From assembly GCA_015847255.1 (NCBI GenBank), contig JADLZK010010869.1:558001-622000 (forward strand): DNA of 64,000 nt, given 5' to 3'. The DNA comes from Hyparrhenia diplandra. Taxonomy: Eukaryota; Streptophyta; Magnoliopsida; Poales; Poaceae. Every line of letters starts with the position of its first letter. The first letter of the stretch is position 1. The notes below the pieces were generated by a model. That model had not been told where the DNA came from. It searched no databases and saw only the letters and a list, made by a program, of their open reading frames with translations. This document shows positions 44,831 through 54,193 of the stretch, in pieces. Both the position numbers and the translations under genes were made by a program.

Positions 44831-45687
44831 TGGATGAATCGAACGAGCATTACCGATTTTCAATCTATGTGTTTATGTTACATGTGGTTATCATACAAGT
44901 AGGAAGGGGTACCATGCTGATTTATGTATACGCAAATACTATGTTGCCAATTGAGTATTTTTTTCCTCAATGTTTCAGCTATACTCCTTGTCTTTGTTTG
45001 CAACTTTCTTTGTGCATGTTTCATCATGCTCTGTCACTTTTATTTACTAATACACGCATATTGCAATGATGGTTGCAAGCCCATTGACATTCTAACCTGT
45101 AATGTTGTTGCATTCTTGCCTGCTTCTTCACCCTGTAGGTGAACTTTGGCGTGTCTTGTTATGTGTCCCACAAAATCACAAGTGTACATTTATTGTGGAA
45201 ATTGATACACTTATAATCTTGACCTTCTCATGATTTGCATTGGACACAATGCTCCTTTTATTTCAAACAATGCTACAGCCCTTCCATACAAATGAGTGCA
45301 TTAGTGCATTAGTGGTCTGGTCCAAATACTTCGCAATGGTATGTTTCATCTTTGAAATAATATATCGAGTGCATTTTCCTCATGATCTCTTGTGTTGTTT
45401 CATCATTGTATGGCTCTTGTTTAAAACTGAATTTTGTGTGCTCACACTTTTTTTTTGATGGACCTATCATGTTTCATTACGTTCTCTTGTGCTATTTCAG
45501 CATGCTATTTGTTCTCTTGTGCTATTTCATCTATTTGTTCTATGTATTGCAATATTATGTTTCATGGTGTTTCACCTCTTCATCCCAATGTTTCATCTGT
45601 TTCCCTTTGTTGTTGCTTCAATATGCCATTTCTATCTCAATCTGATCCGGATTTCGCACCTCGCTTTGTCCCTTTGTGTTGCAGAAA

Positions 45688-46001
45688 TGGTCAATACGAG
45701 GGTCCGGCGCACGGGCTTCACATCCGGTGTGAGTATGTCTAGCAGCGGCGAGGGTTCGATGATGACTTCGAAAGAGGATGTGTTTGAACTTCGAGCATGT
45801 CATGCAGAACAAGATCCCAACAACAGACCCTACACCCGATGTGCAGCCCGAAAGGTGTCTTTCAGCAAGCATGAGGCCTCAGCAAGTGTTGCAAACAAGC
45901 AGCGTCAGGCCTCACCCGGGGTGACAACCAAGCAGCGTCAGGCCTCACCCGGGGTGGCAAACAAGCATGGAGGGGTGGCCTCTTTGAGCCGAGAGAGATG
46001 A
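45688..46001 (+). CDS. Coding-like patch B in the Harbinger-like element (about 104 aa)
   Basis: The ATG at 45688 follows a pyrimidine-rich stretch with a TTGCAG acceptor-like site (about 45680-45685) and opens MVNTRVRRTGFTSG, an acid-poor, Ser-rich sequence with a basic end. It includes three tandem 30-36 bp repeats (about 45868-45965) encoding KQRQASPGV-type units. It could be the start of a spliced element protein or a chance frame. No family recognised. Confidence 0.35.
45868..45965 (+). repeat. Tandem repeat, three units of about 30-36 bp
   Basis: AAGCAGCGTCAGGCCTCACC recurs twice exactly (about 45898 and 45931), with a shorter relative (AAGCATGAGGCCTCAGC) before them. Confidence 0.75.
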
Positions 46002-47560
46002 AGACCCCGGTTGTCAAACCCATTCTAAAAAGCCATGTGTAAATCAAGGTATGGACATTCATGTGTTGTTTCACCGATGATATTGCCATTATCTTTGTGA
46101 TGTTTCATTTAGTGAGAATTAGTTAGAGTGGGTGTTAGTTCGGGAGGGTTTATGGTGTGTGCGAGGTAAGGCCTACGATTCAAACTTACGTGACCTATGT
46201 TTGGTTTTCGACTAGCAGATTGGTAATTGCAAACATTAATTAATGAACAATAAGACATGTGCTTAGAAAAATTTTGCAACATTAGTTTCAAAGTTCATTT
46301 GCAAAAACTGGGATCAGTTTCATGTTAATGCTTGTGGATTTAAAATATGCATTTGTCGAGAATCTTCTTGTATATATCCCCGCTTGTATAATTAAAACAT
46401 ATAATGTGAGAACACGAAAGCGAGAATCGCTCATCACATGAATACCCCAACTATGATGTCAAGATTCATTTAGTGATTATTAGTTGGTTTTCAGCTAACT
46501 GTTTTTTTAGATATTTAGTGTTTTACTATACCTTTCAGTTTTATAAGAGCGATGACATCCAAAGTTTCAGTTAGTTTAGTCTCTATGTTCCATTTTTTTC
46601 CCTGTTTTGTCTCACTACTCAAGCGATGTTGGTCCATTGAGCGTAGCCTTATGAATCCATCTCTGTTTGTGATATTGTTGCCTCCTATGTGTAATCGTCA
46701 TCATTTTTCCCTATTTTTCGTGCCGCATCATGCTAATTCAATACTATTAAACCAGATGGATTCATACATCTTAATGGCTTAATGTGTCTTCGATTTTGCA
46801 CTAGATCTTTGTCAGTCTAGGTGCTTGACTTATGTTTCACTTTGATGCTATGCCAATTGTGTTTTTGGATCACGTTCGCTTTTTGTTGATGCTTTATGAT
46901 TTGGGTCAGCTCTTGGGTTCATCAATGCTAGCCGCCGAGCGATGCGATGGGATGCTCGCCGTACTGCCGCCGCCGTGGTCGCACGGATGAAGGGAGGCGC
47001 GCCGGATGCCGTGGGGGGAGGTCGTCTTCGGCGTCGGGGTGGGAGGAGTCGGCGGCGCGCTCGGCGGTGCTGCTTGTGCCGCACGGGAACTCCGCCGGCG
47101 CCCGGCTGCTTGAACGGCGATGAGGAAGGCCGTGCGGGAACGGGAGGCCGTCGGGAACGCGATTCGGTTGCGGGTGTGGACGAAAGGAGACGGTGTACCG
47201 TTTGGCTGCTGGTCCACGATGTTAACTTTCGTGGGCTTTCTTTGAGGACCGTCCTATGGGCCTCAAAGGCATTGGACGTCCTAGTGCCAGCACCCCCCTT
47301 TCTATCCTCATTTATTACCCATCTATTTATTGCTTTTTGCTGATGTGGCGCTATATTTATTGAAGAGAGAGAGGAAAAACACAAGAAACCAAGTCTAACT
47401 AAGAAACCAGGTCTTCACGTAAACCAAGACAATTTGTGAGAGTGACAAATGGGCCATATGACATCATGATAGAAAAAAATTGCATTGTGGGAGATAGTTT
47501 CTTGACACAATGTCAAGACTGTAGAAACTATGATAGTTTCTAGCATTGTGAGTGCCCTAA

Positions 47561-47979
47561 CATTATGAAGTTGTGGTCCCTTGTCACACAAAGCTAATAA
47601 AATGACGCCTCTCACTCTGGACGGACGTTCTGCGATTAGCCTCCTCTCCACGACTTGCTATTGTAACTCAGACCCACAAAAGTAACCGATGAGATGGCAT
47701 GAAGACATGCAAGAAAAACAAGAGGAAGGTGATGGTACAAGGGAAAAGGATGTACGGCTGCCTTATATGGAGTGGGGGTGAGGGGTTGGGATATCGAGTA
47801 GTCCAAGATGCTCACCAAAAGACAACGCTAGGTTAATAAAATCTATTTAGCCTGTGGGAGATGGGTTTGAGCTGTATACTCTAGTTTTGGATTGATTGAT
47901 GGGAGCATTGACTATGTACTGATAGGCTCACTCACAGTGAGGGCGAAGGGGTGTCCATGCATGCGCGTATATGGACATG
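47561..47979. other. Intergenic DNA upstream of the membrane-protein gene
   Basis: No gene supported. A minus-strand TATA-like CCATATAAGG lies at about 47761-47770, but no credible frame follows it. Confidence 0.35.
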
Positions 47980-47989
47980 TATATATAAA
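47980..47989 (+). promoter_or_regulatory. TATA box of the small membrane-protein gene
   Basis: TATATATAAA in ATGTATATATAAACACCC. A start of transcription about 30 bases later (around 48015) would give a leader without upstream ATG. Confidence 0.55.
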
Positions 47990-48148
47990 CACCCACCAGA
48001 GCCCGGACTCCCCGTCTCGCTCTCACATCGCCTTCATCCTCGGGCAGCACACAGAGAGACATCAAGTTTGCAAGCTCCGAATCATCCGCAATCAGCTTAT
48101 CTCTCGCTGCTCAGGCCCCGCGTCCTCGCCGCCACAACACCAGAATCG

Positions 48149-48245
48149 GTAACACTCCTTCCCGTTGCACATCATTTTGTTCCGAGTGATCCTTGCAAGC
48201 TTTGAAAACGATTTTGTTTGCCTCTTGATGTTTCGCTTAACACAG
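48149..48245 (+). other. Predicted intron in the membrane-protein gene
   Basis: Donor CG/GTAACA at 48149 and acceptor TTAACACAG ending 48245, with a T-rich interior (TTTTGTTTGCC). 97 bases is a normal small plant intron. The downstream exon is GC-rich and coding. Confidence 0.45.
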
Positions 48246-48639
48246 AACTACGGTGCCACGCCGGCGACGACGAGTACACCGGGAAGCAGGGCGACTACCA
48301 TTGGCCTCGCCATCATGCTGCTTTCTGTCAGCGCTGCACTGCACCTCGGCGCGGACTGCTTCGGCTCACTTCTCTGCTTTGTCGGCGTCCTCGTCGGCGC
48401 GAGCCTCGTCGCCGTCGGCGTACGCATGGCCGACGGCCCAGCGCCCCATCGTTCCAATGGCCAGTGCACGAGCTCTCGCAGCGTTCATGCGCCGCAACAT
48501 CGCCTCTGTGGGGCTCGTCATGGCTTCCTGTGCAGTCGCGGCGCTCCCCGGCGAGGAAGACCCAGTGCTCTGCTTTGGGACGTTCGTTCTGCTCTTGCTC
48601 GGGCTCTCTCTGATCAACATCGGAGCCCGTGGTGAATGA
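48246..48639 (+). CDS. Small four-helix membrane protein, copy A (frameshift in the middle)
   Basis: The first half is in one frame, with the hydrophobic helices IGLAIMLLSVSAALHLG and LLCFVGVLVGASLVAVGV, then RMADGPAP. After a one-base shift near 48440-48475 the second half reads ALAAFMRRNIASVGLVMASC, then LCFGTFVLLLLGLSLINIG with a stop at 48637-48639. Four helices in about 115 residues suggest a small integral membrane protein; I do not recognise the family. Copy B (53074-53437) shares both halves, so both halves are real protein. The only in-frame ATG in exon 2 is 48315; an earlier start would need an ATG in the exon-1 frame, which I do not see. Shift and missing start may be sequence errors or decay. 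Confidence 0.5.
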
Positions 48640-48836
48640 TCAGTTCAGTTCCGTCTTCTTCGACTGAAACCAAGCCTGAACTGTTGGTCTGATTGCCAAT
48701 ATGACGTTGCCCCCCGCCGCCACAGCGCCTGTCACCATTTGTACCGTTGCGTGCTGTATCCACCATTTGTACTGTTGCTTGCTGTATTGTATCCCCCTAC
48801 TGCGTGCTTGTTGTAGAATCTCTGTCATGTCGTGTT

Positions 48837-48925
48837 GTGTGCTTTTGTTGGAGTTAAAAAAAAAGTCATGCTAGTAAGTGTTGTGTGCTTTTGTTGGAGT
48901 TAAAAAAAAGTCATGCTAGTAAGTG
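48837..48925 (+). repeat. Tandem duplication of about 44 bp
   Basis: Two copies of GTGTGCTTTTGTTGGAGTTA followed by an A-run and GTCATGCTAGTAAGTGTT, differing by one A. Confidence 0.9.
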
Positions 48926-49620
48926 TTTTAGTTTCCTACTTGCTGTGCACGAGGCAATACTATTTCTTTTCTTTTGAGCGATATTGTAAGCCTGTTTATG
49001 AGCATGTAGTCAAATACCATCATGTCTGTAACTTGACCATCATTGTTTCAAGTGTCTGTTTGCAAATGTCCTAGATTTGTTCAATGAAATGGTACTCAAC
49101 CAAGCATGGATTAGTAGATTCAGTATATCATAGGGCCTATTAGAGTTCAGTATATCATGACAATGAGCATACGTGCTCCTCGCCTTGTCAATCTAGCAAG
49201 CTGCGTGCAGCTCAAACCCAAACACACAAATTGAATCTTCGTTTCAGAATTCAGAAAAGTCAGCTGCAACTATAAGGCCACACTCATTTTCAGCTGTCAT
49301 TGCTGAAACCTGAAAACGTGAAACAGCAGCAGTGGATGGAAAACCAATCAGGTGCAGGTGCAGCTTAAAGGCAGCCAAACTAGGATTCATGCGATGATTT
49401 GCGTTGATTTGAGGCTTTTCTGTTTTGACTAACAGCTGTAAGCATCGGTTCAGCTCAGTTCTGCTCCTTTCAATCATCTACTACAGTACCTAGTAGAATT
49501 TGGACATAGATGATTTCCATTTAAATCTATAACAAATTATACATGATTAAATGTGTATAAGGCAGTAGCATAGTTTGTTTTTTTCTAAATCAAAAAAAGA
49601 AAGCTCAAAATAATAAGAAC
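48926..49620. other. Intergenic stretch downstream of the membrane-protein gene
   Basis: A short direct repeat TTCAGTATATCATA/GACA lies near 49110 and 49147. No gene recognised. Confidence 0.35.
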
Positions 49621-49789
49621 TACAACGATTAGGATGATACGTCAGTGACAAGACTTCAGTGAACAATAATGGCTTTATACTCGATCTTGTACGAAAAAGT
49701 AAACACACATTCCCTCAAAAAAAAAAGTAAAGGGGAAGTTAAATTTGCTCCTAGGAGCCTATGCTCCCATGCTCTGGACCACGGAGTTA

Positions 49790-51240
49790 CATATATATGC
49801 AGCGGCCCTCCCATGCCTTGCCGCCGCCGGAGCTTGACCCTGGGTGTCCGGGGCGGCGGATGGAGGATGGAGGGCGGCTGGGGCGTCCTCCCCTCTCTCA
49901 CGGCCATAGGGCATGACGGGACCTCAAGGCGGCGGCATCCGGCGGCGCGTTTCCAGCCATGTTTGGGCGGATCCGGCGTCCTCGGTCACCGATCCGTCGT
50001 CCCCCGCTCATGGATCTGGCGATTGGGGGCGTGTGGAGGCTCGTTCGTCGGTGGCAGCCCCGTGCGGCGGCGGCGTCGGCGGCCAGACCCGGCTCTTTCG
50101 GGGTGGTGCTGCAGCTGCGGCATGACGGTCCGCGAGCTGGCGGCGCTCGCGGAAATGGCGAGCGCGCGTGGTGGCTGCTGGCGTGAAGCGGGCTGATGCG
50201 TATCGATTCGCGGCAGCCTGCCAGTCCGGCCTGCCCACGGAGGCGGCGGCTTGGCCGGCGACGAGCAGCGGGCTTGGGAGTGTGGATCCATGCCTCCGCC
50301 ACCGGATCGGCGTTTCCTGCCTTGATCGGCGGTGGGTCGGCGCGCGACGGCGAGGAGCCTCAGCTCTGCCGACCACCGACCCTGGTGACGACCGGCTGCA
50401 TCTGGCCGGCCACCGGCGGTGGCGGCGGGCTAGCGGGGGCCTGGGGCGCGTCGCGCCCCCGCCCCCTGGGATCAACCCGGAATGGCGGGCGCCGGGCGGG
50501 CGGCGGCGGCGGCGGGCTCATCATGGATTTCAACATGCGAGGAGCCTCTCTGCGTTGGACGGGGGGAGGGACCTGGCGGTGGCGACCCCGGATCTGGACT
50601 CGGGGCGGCTGCCCACCTCCACCGGCGCGCCCCACCCTAGCAGCGTTGGCGAGGAGGGCCCTATTGCAGCAGCGAATGGCAGCGGCGTGCGAGTCGCATT
50701 TGAATTTGGCGCCGGCCACGCTGGTCCCAGGCGGCCCTTGGCTGGCTTCGTCGTCCACATCAAGGGACGCCGTGCACGGATCACCTGCCGTCCACATCCA
50801 AAGGTTGCCTCGCTGCGCCGGTGAAGACTCTGCCGATCATCTCGGCATATCGTTGTCCGCAAGTTCGGCTTGGATGTGCTTCTGCAGAATTTGGATTACG
50901 GGTGAAAACCTTGTCTGGCGGCTCTGGGCGGCGGCGATGACGATTCGGCGTCATATTCCCCTTGGAGGCGTCATTTGTAATTTCTTTCCTTGCGAAAGCC
51001 TTCCCGAGCCCCCCGCGATACGGCATTCGAGACTCAGCTGCGGCATGAAGAGCAAGCCAAGGATGCCGTCTCGTTGATCAAAGAGAGGGTCAAAACATTT
51101 ATTTCGTTTTGTTGTATTGTCTTGGTCGATGTACAAGACTATGGCTTTTCTCTTTTTATTTTTTTTATTTTTTTGTAACTTTTGGCTGTGTACACATCTC
51201 GGATGTAAAGGCGGATTTGATATCCATTATCTAAAAATGC
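49790..51240 (+). mobile_element. LINE-like segment (GC-rich leader joined to a LINE-type 3' end)
   Basis: The right end, from about 51110, has T-rich DNA followed by TTTTGGCTGTGTACACATCT and GGATGTAAAGGCGGATTTGA, then a TCTAAAAA tail. This resembles the common grass L1 3' end, in which GGCTGTGTGCATC and GCAGAGGC precede a short A-rich tail. The GC-rich part upstream (49790-50960) resembles a LINE 5' UTR in base composition, but no ORF1, endonuclease or RT is visible. It could be a non-autonomous, internally deleted LINE. The long frames here (such as 50196-51077) are GC-driven. No target duplication found. Confidence 0.35.
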
Positions 51241-51260
51241 TACGGGACCACTCATTTCGC

Positions 51261-51329
51261 ATTGTGATTCGTGCTCACACACTTCCCAATACACATTGTG
51301 TTGAGAAGTGTGTGAGCACGAATCACAAT
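51261..51329. repeat. Perfect 25-bp inverted repeat with 19-base loop
   Basis: ATTGTGATTCGTGCTCACAC plus ACTTC (51261-51285) pairs without mismatch with 51305-51329. The loop (51286-51304) itself contains a small CAATACAC/TGTGTTG stem. Confidence 0.9.
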
Positions 51330-51402
51330 ACTAATCCACTAAAAAGTTTAACAAAATCATAGTACAAAGACCACATTCTTCGTTGACTGGTAGATTTTTC
51401 CA

Positions 51403-51409
51403 CTATAAA
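51403..51409 (+). promoter_or_regulatory. TATA box upstream of the long hairpin
   Basis: TATAAAT in CCACTATAAATTTAAGC, about 95 bases before the hairpin. There is no competing coding gene, so it is a candidate promoter for a hairpin transcript. Confidence 0.35.
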
Positions 51410-51460
51410 TTTAAGCAAACCTGACGCTGACACACTGAACAAGCGAAGAGCAGAGCAAGC

Positions 51461-51583
51461 ATGGACTCCAGATCCAGAACCCTACACAACACACATGCTA
51501 TAGAGTTTTGGTTGGTTCAGCTCTTGTTATTCATCTATTTGTTGTGTCATTGCATTCACAGTTCAGAATTAAGGAGAAGTTGA
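51461..51583 (+). CDS. Small ORF (40 aa) with a hydrophobic segment, overlapping the hairpin
   Basis: ATG at 51461 opens MDSRSRTLHNTHAIEFW and then WLVQLLLFIYLLCHCIH, a single membrane-like helix, ending ELRRS and TGA. It lies in the position expected for a first ORF after the TATA box at 51403, but its second half is the 5' arm of the hairpin at 51503. The hydrophobic composition may be chance. No homology known. Confidence 0.2.
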   Translation: MDSRSRTLHNTHAIEFWLVQLLLFIYLLCHCIHSSELRRS

Positions 51584-51691
51584 TACATTCAGGAACTTTA
51601 CAAATGTATCAATTTGTCCTCAATCCTGAATTGTGAATGCAATGAGACAACAAATAGATGAATAACAAAGCTGAACCAACCAGAACTCATT
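51503..51691 (+). ncRNA. Candidate hairpin RNA (MIRNA-like or MITE-derived)
   Basis: Two arms of about 86 bases (51503-51589 and about 51602-51691) are inverted copies with about eight differences, several of them G:U-compatible, around a loop of about 12 bases. GTTGGTTCAGCT and ATTCATCTATTTGTTGT are exact in both arms. A TATA box sits about 95 bases upstream. A transcript would be an unusually long and well paired fold-back, as in young MIRNA or hpRNA loci. A palindromic MITE is the alternative; I found no clear target duplication. Confidence 0.35.
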
Positions 51692-52663
51692 TTCCAAACT
51701 GAACCAACCAGCCAGAACTTTTAAAATGTCTATGGCTCATCAGGAACACATGATCAGCTTGTTTCTCAATCCTGCATATAAAAAGTTAAATTCAGTGTTG
51801 TATCATGTTGGAATGTTGGACGAGCAAATTACAGAGATGTAAATTTCATGCATTAGCTTTGCCATTGCAGCAACAAAACCATCATCCTTGTTATTCCATT
51901 AGATAGCTATATCTATATGGTAATTGTTATGTCAGTAACAAACAAAACTGAATGCAGCAGACAACACAAGGAAAGAGATCTAAAACATATTTGACATTAA
52001 CTGCGACCACACCCTATCAGCCAGTCTGAAAATCTCAACGCCTGGCTCCAAAAAGTTGTTCTGAAAATCTCAATTTCTTTAAGGAACAAGATTTGATTCC
52101 TCACGTTTAAGAGATAGAGGTGCTCCAAAGTTGGGTCAGTTTAACAGAATCTCAAGTTCAGTTTCAGTTTAAACTCTCAAGTTCAGAGCTACTGAAGAGC
52201 TACATTGATCAAGTATTTAGTGTCCAATTACTGTATCATTGCTATAAATATCATGTTTATCGTCAGCCCATACACTACATTTGCGAACAACATCATTTTT
52301 TGTATTGGGTTATAGGTAAAATTCGTTTTAATTAAGCTTCAAAGTTTGACAAAAACGCTGCCCTTCAGACATTCAGTTTCAAATTCCAACAACAACAGCT
52401 GATGACTATTTTAACTAAGTGATTACTGATTAATCTCTTTTCTTCTATCAACAACTTGCATTTGACCAAATGCTGAAATGCCTAGAAAGTAGTAAGTACC
52501 ACTTACTTACATCGTCGTTCAAAGAAACATAATTGCAATATGCATGGCAAGTATATCTAGGAAAGACAAAACGCTTACACAACAGTAACACAACTTTATT
52601 GCACCAACACATCCACACGACACGACGTAACAGAGATTCTGCAGCAAGCACATAGTACAGAGA
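51692..52663. other. Intergenic DNA between hairpin and Stowaway-like MITE
   Basis: AT-rich, no gene supported; the 71-residue frame at 52120-52335 has no recognisable features. Confidence 0.35.
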
Positions 52664-52665
52664 TA

Positions 52666-52902
52666 CTCCCTCTGTTCCACAAAACTAGCAATTCTTTGAC
52701 TCGTAGAAACTGTGTTTGACCTTTCGTCTTATTCAAATTTTTTATGTAAATTATAAGACAAACAAAACATTGCTATAATATCTTTAGTGATGTAATAAGT
52801 CATAACAAAAGTGGTAATGTTTATTAAAAAGTTAAATAAGACGAAAGGTCAAACATAGTTTCTATGAGTCAAAGAATTGCTAGTTTTGTGGAACGGAGGG
52901 AG
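52666..52902. mobile_element. Stowaway-like MITE
   Basis: 237 bp, ends CTCCCTCTGTTCC and, reversed, CTCCCTCCGTTCC, flanked by the TA dinucleotide (52664-52665, 52903-52904), as in Tc1/mariner Stowaway elements of grasses. The arms are largely complementary (GACCTTTCGTCTTATT against its inverse near 52840-52860), so it folds as a hairpin. Confidence 0.9.
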
Positions 52903-53073
52903 TACAACAAGAGTAGCGAGTACTAATTCAGGGGCAGGGGCAGGGGGCGGGCGGCGGCGGCGGTGCGATTGCCGGTCAGAAGTGGCAATTCGGGGGGCGC
53001 CCGGGATAATCTTGTAGAGTCCGGATCAGAAATCAATGGAGAATCAATGGTTTCAAGAACTGAAAACCGTTTG

Positions 53074-53437
53074 TTAACCACGAGCTCCGATGTTGATAAG
53101 GGTGAGTCCAAGTAGGAGCAGAGCAAACATGCCGAACAGAGTGTCGGGTCTTCTTCCTCGCCGGAGACCACGGTGGAGGCACAAGAAGCCGTGACAAGCC
53201 CCACGGCAGCGATGTTGGGGCGCATGAACGCTGCGAGCTCGTGCACCATCGGACGATGGGAATGGGATTGGGCGCAGGTCCGTCGGCCATGCGGACGCCG
53301 GTGGCGGCAGGCTGGGCGCCGACGAGGACACCCACAAAAGAGGAGTAAACCGAAGCCACCAAAGTGCATGCCCGCGCTGTGAGACAAAGCATGACGGGCG
53401 AGGCCGGCGGTCATCGCCCGCTTCCCGGAGTGGTCAT
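53074..53437 (-). pseudogene. Small four-helix membrane protein, copy B, 5' end cut by a retrotransposon
   Basis: Read on the minus strand: the region after the LTR junction reads AMTAGLARHALSHSAG, then VGVLVGAQPAATGVRMADG, the latter matching copy A (VGVLVGASLVAVGVRMADG). After a shift it reads ELAAFMRPNIAAVGLVTASC, and after another GMFALLLLGLTLINIGARG with a stop at 53074-53076. All segments match copy A. Upstream homology with copy A (CGGGAAGCGGGCG against CGGGAAGCAGGGCG) runs to within about 15 bases of the LTR border at 53438, so the Tat element is inserted at the N-terminus. Two frameshifts remain. The pair is arranged tail to tail. Confidence 0.65.
53433..53437. repeat. Presumed left target duplication of the Tat element (GTCAT)
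   Basis: Five bases preceding the LTR start; the other copy would lie outside the window. Confidence 0.35.
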
Positions 53438-53496
53438 TGTTGGGAGGGGCCCTCACCAAAGGGACCCCCCCGGTAGCTCTGGGCCCGTCAAGAACA

Positions 53497-53660
53497 ACAC
53501 CCCGCAGGCGCGGGGGCGGCAAGGCCAAAGATCGACACCCCCGCGGGGGCGCGGGGGCGAGGCCAGGAACAACACCCCGCGGGGCGCGGGGCAGCGAACC
53601 AGAACATGCGCACCCCGCAGGGCGCGGGGCGGCAAGGCCAAAGGCGGGACCCTCGCAGAG
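53497..53660 (+). repeat. GC-rich tandem repeats in the Tat U3 region
   Basis: About four units of 38-42 bp (ACACCCCGC-GGGCGCGGGG-CGGCAAGGCCA), each with an internal GC palindrome. They are 320-480 bp before the TATA box, where U3 enhancer repeats are usual. Confidence 0.75.
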
Positions 53661-53980
53661 GCGGGGCGGCGGCCGGGGAGAGGACGACGCCCCTATAAGC
53701 TCGGGGAAGGCGGCAGCGGGGGCAAAGCACCTCGCGCCGGCCGGAGAGCGACTCGGAAGAGGGGCGCCTCGAGCGAGGAGCCATGAAGCCGGGAGGATCT
53801 CAAGCCCTAGCGGCGGCGAAGTGAAAAACCCTAAGGAGGGCCCGGGCGTTTCAAGGCTTGTGTTTTTACTTTCCTACCCCCTCGATAGGGATTGTACCAA
53901 TTTGCCCCGCGGGCCCTAGGCGTAAGTGGCAAGTAGGCTTTGTCCTAATTTGTAACTCTGAGAACGACCAAGCGGACGCT

Positions 53981-53987
53981 TATAAAT
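53981..53987 (+). promoter_or_regulatory. TATA box of the Tat 5' LTR
   Basis: TATAAAT in GACGCTTATAAATGGGACC, about 175 bases before the LTR end, leaving a plausible R-U5. Confidence 0.6.
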
Positions 53988-54160
53988 GGGACCGACCGGA
54001 CGTATGGTGGGAACTTTTATGACCTATCAATCGAAAAAGCCACTTTCTAGGGAATCGTTCTTGTCCACGTCATCGGCGTCTCTCTCTCTCTCTGCGGGGA
54101 AGCCCGCCCCTCCACCTGCCATCCACGTGGCAAAGGCTTGAAGGGCAGGTGCCCCACAGA

Positions 54161-54173
54161 TTGGCGCCCGTCC
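54161..54173 (+). other. Tat primer-binding site
   Basis: TTGGCGCCCGTCC two bases after the LTR end. TGGCGCC-type sites are normal for Tat/Athila gypsy elements, in contrast with the TGGTATC sites of the other LTR elements in this window. Confidence 0.75.
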
Positions 54174-54193
54174 GTGGGGACGAACGAAAAGCC

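Larger units (their letters stand above)
43343..47557. mobile_element. 4.2-kb PIF/Harbinger-like (Tourist-type) element, non-autonomous
   Basis: The left end GAGCACTTACAATGC and the right end read in reverse GGGCACTCACAATGC begin imperfect inverted repeats of about 35 bp, both ending in a TTTCTA block. The flanks are TAA (43340-43342 and 47558-47560), the TWA duplication of this superfamily. The element is too long for a MITE, but no DDE transposase is recognisable. GC-rich leader-like DNA lies near both ends (43390-44230, 46920-47220), and two related basic coding patches lie in the middle. Confidence 0.65.
53438..54158 (+). repeat. 5' LTR of the Tat element
   Basis: 721 bp from TGTTGGGAGGGG to GGTGCCCCACA. 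TATAAAT lies at 53981-53987. The U3 part (about 53497-53660) has four tandem units of about 39 bp built on CACCCCGCGGGGCGCGGGG. Confidence 0.85.

Noticed and set aside
47636..47818. Minus-strand gene with TATA-like CCATATAAGG
   Set aside because: The only frame (60 codons) starts upstream of the supposed TATA box relative to transcription and has no recognisable content.
48253..48639. Single-frame 128-residue reading of the membrane-protein gene
   Set aside because: Its first half is Arg/Ser-rich and not conserved in copy B, while the alternative frame (VGVLVGASLVAVGVRMADG) is conserved; so a frameshift within the gene is the better explanation.
50196..51077. Open frame of 293 codons and overlapping frames on the other strand
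   Set aside because: GC-rich region of the LINE-like segment with frames open in several directions; no endonuclease, RT or other domain.
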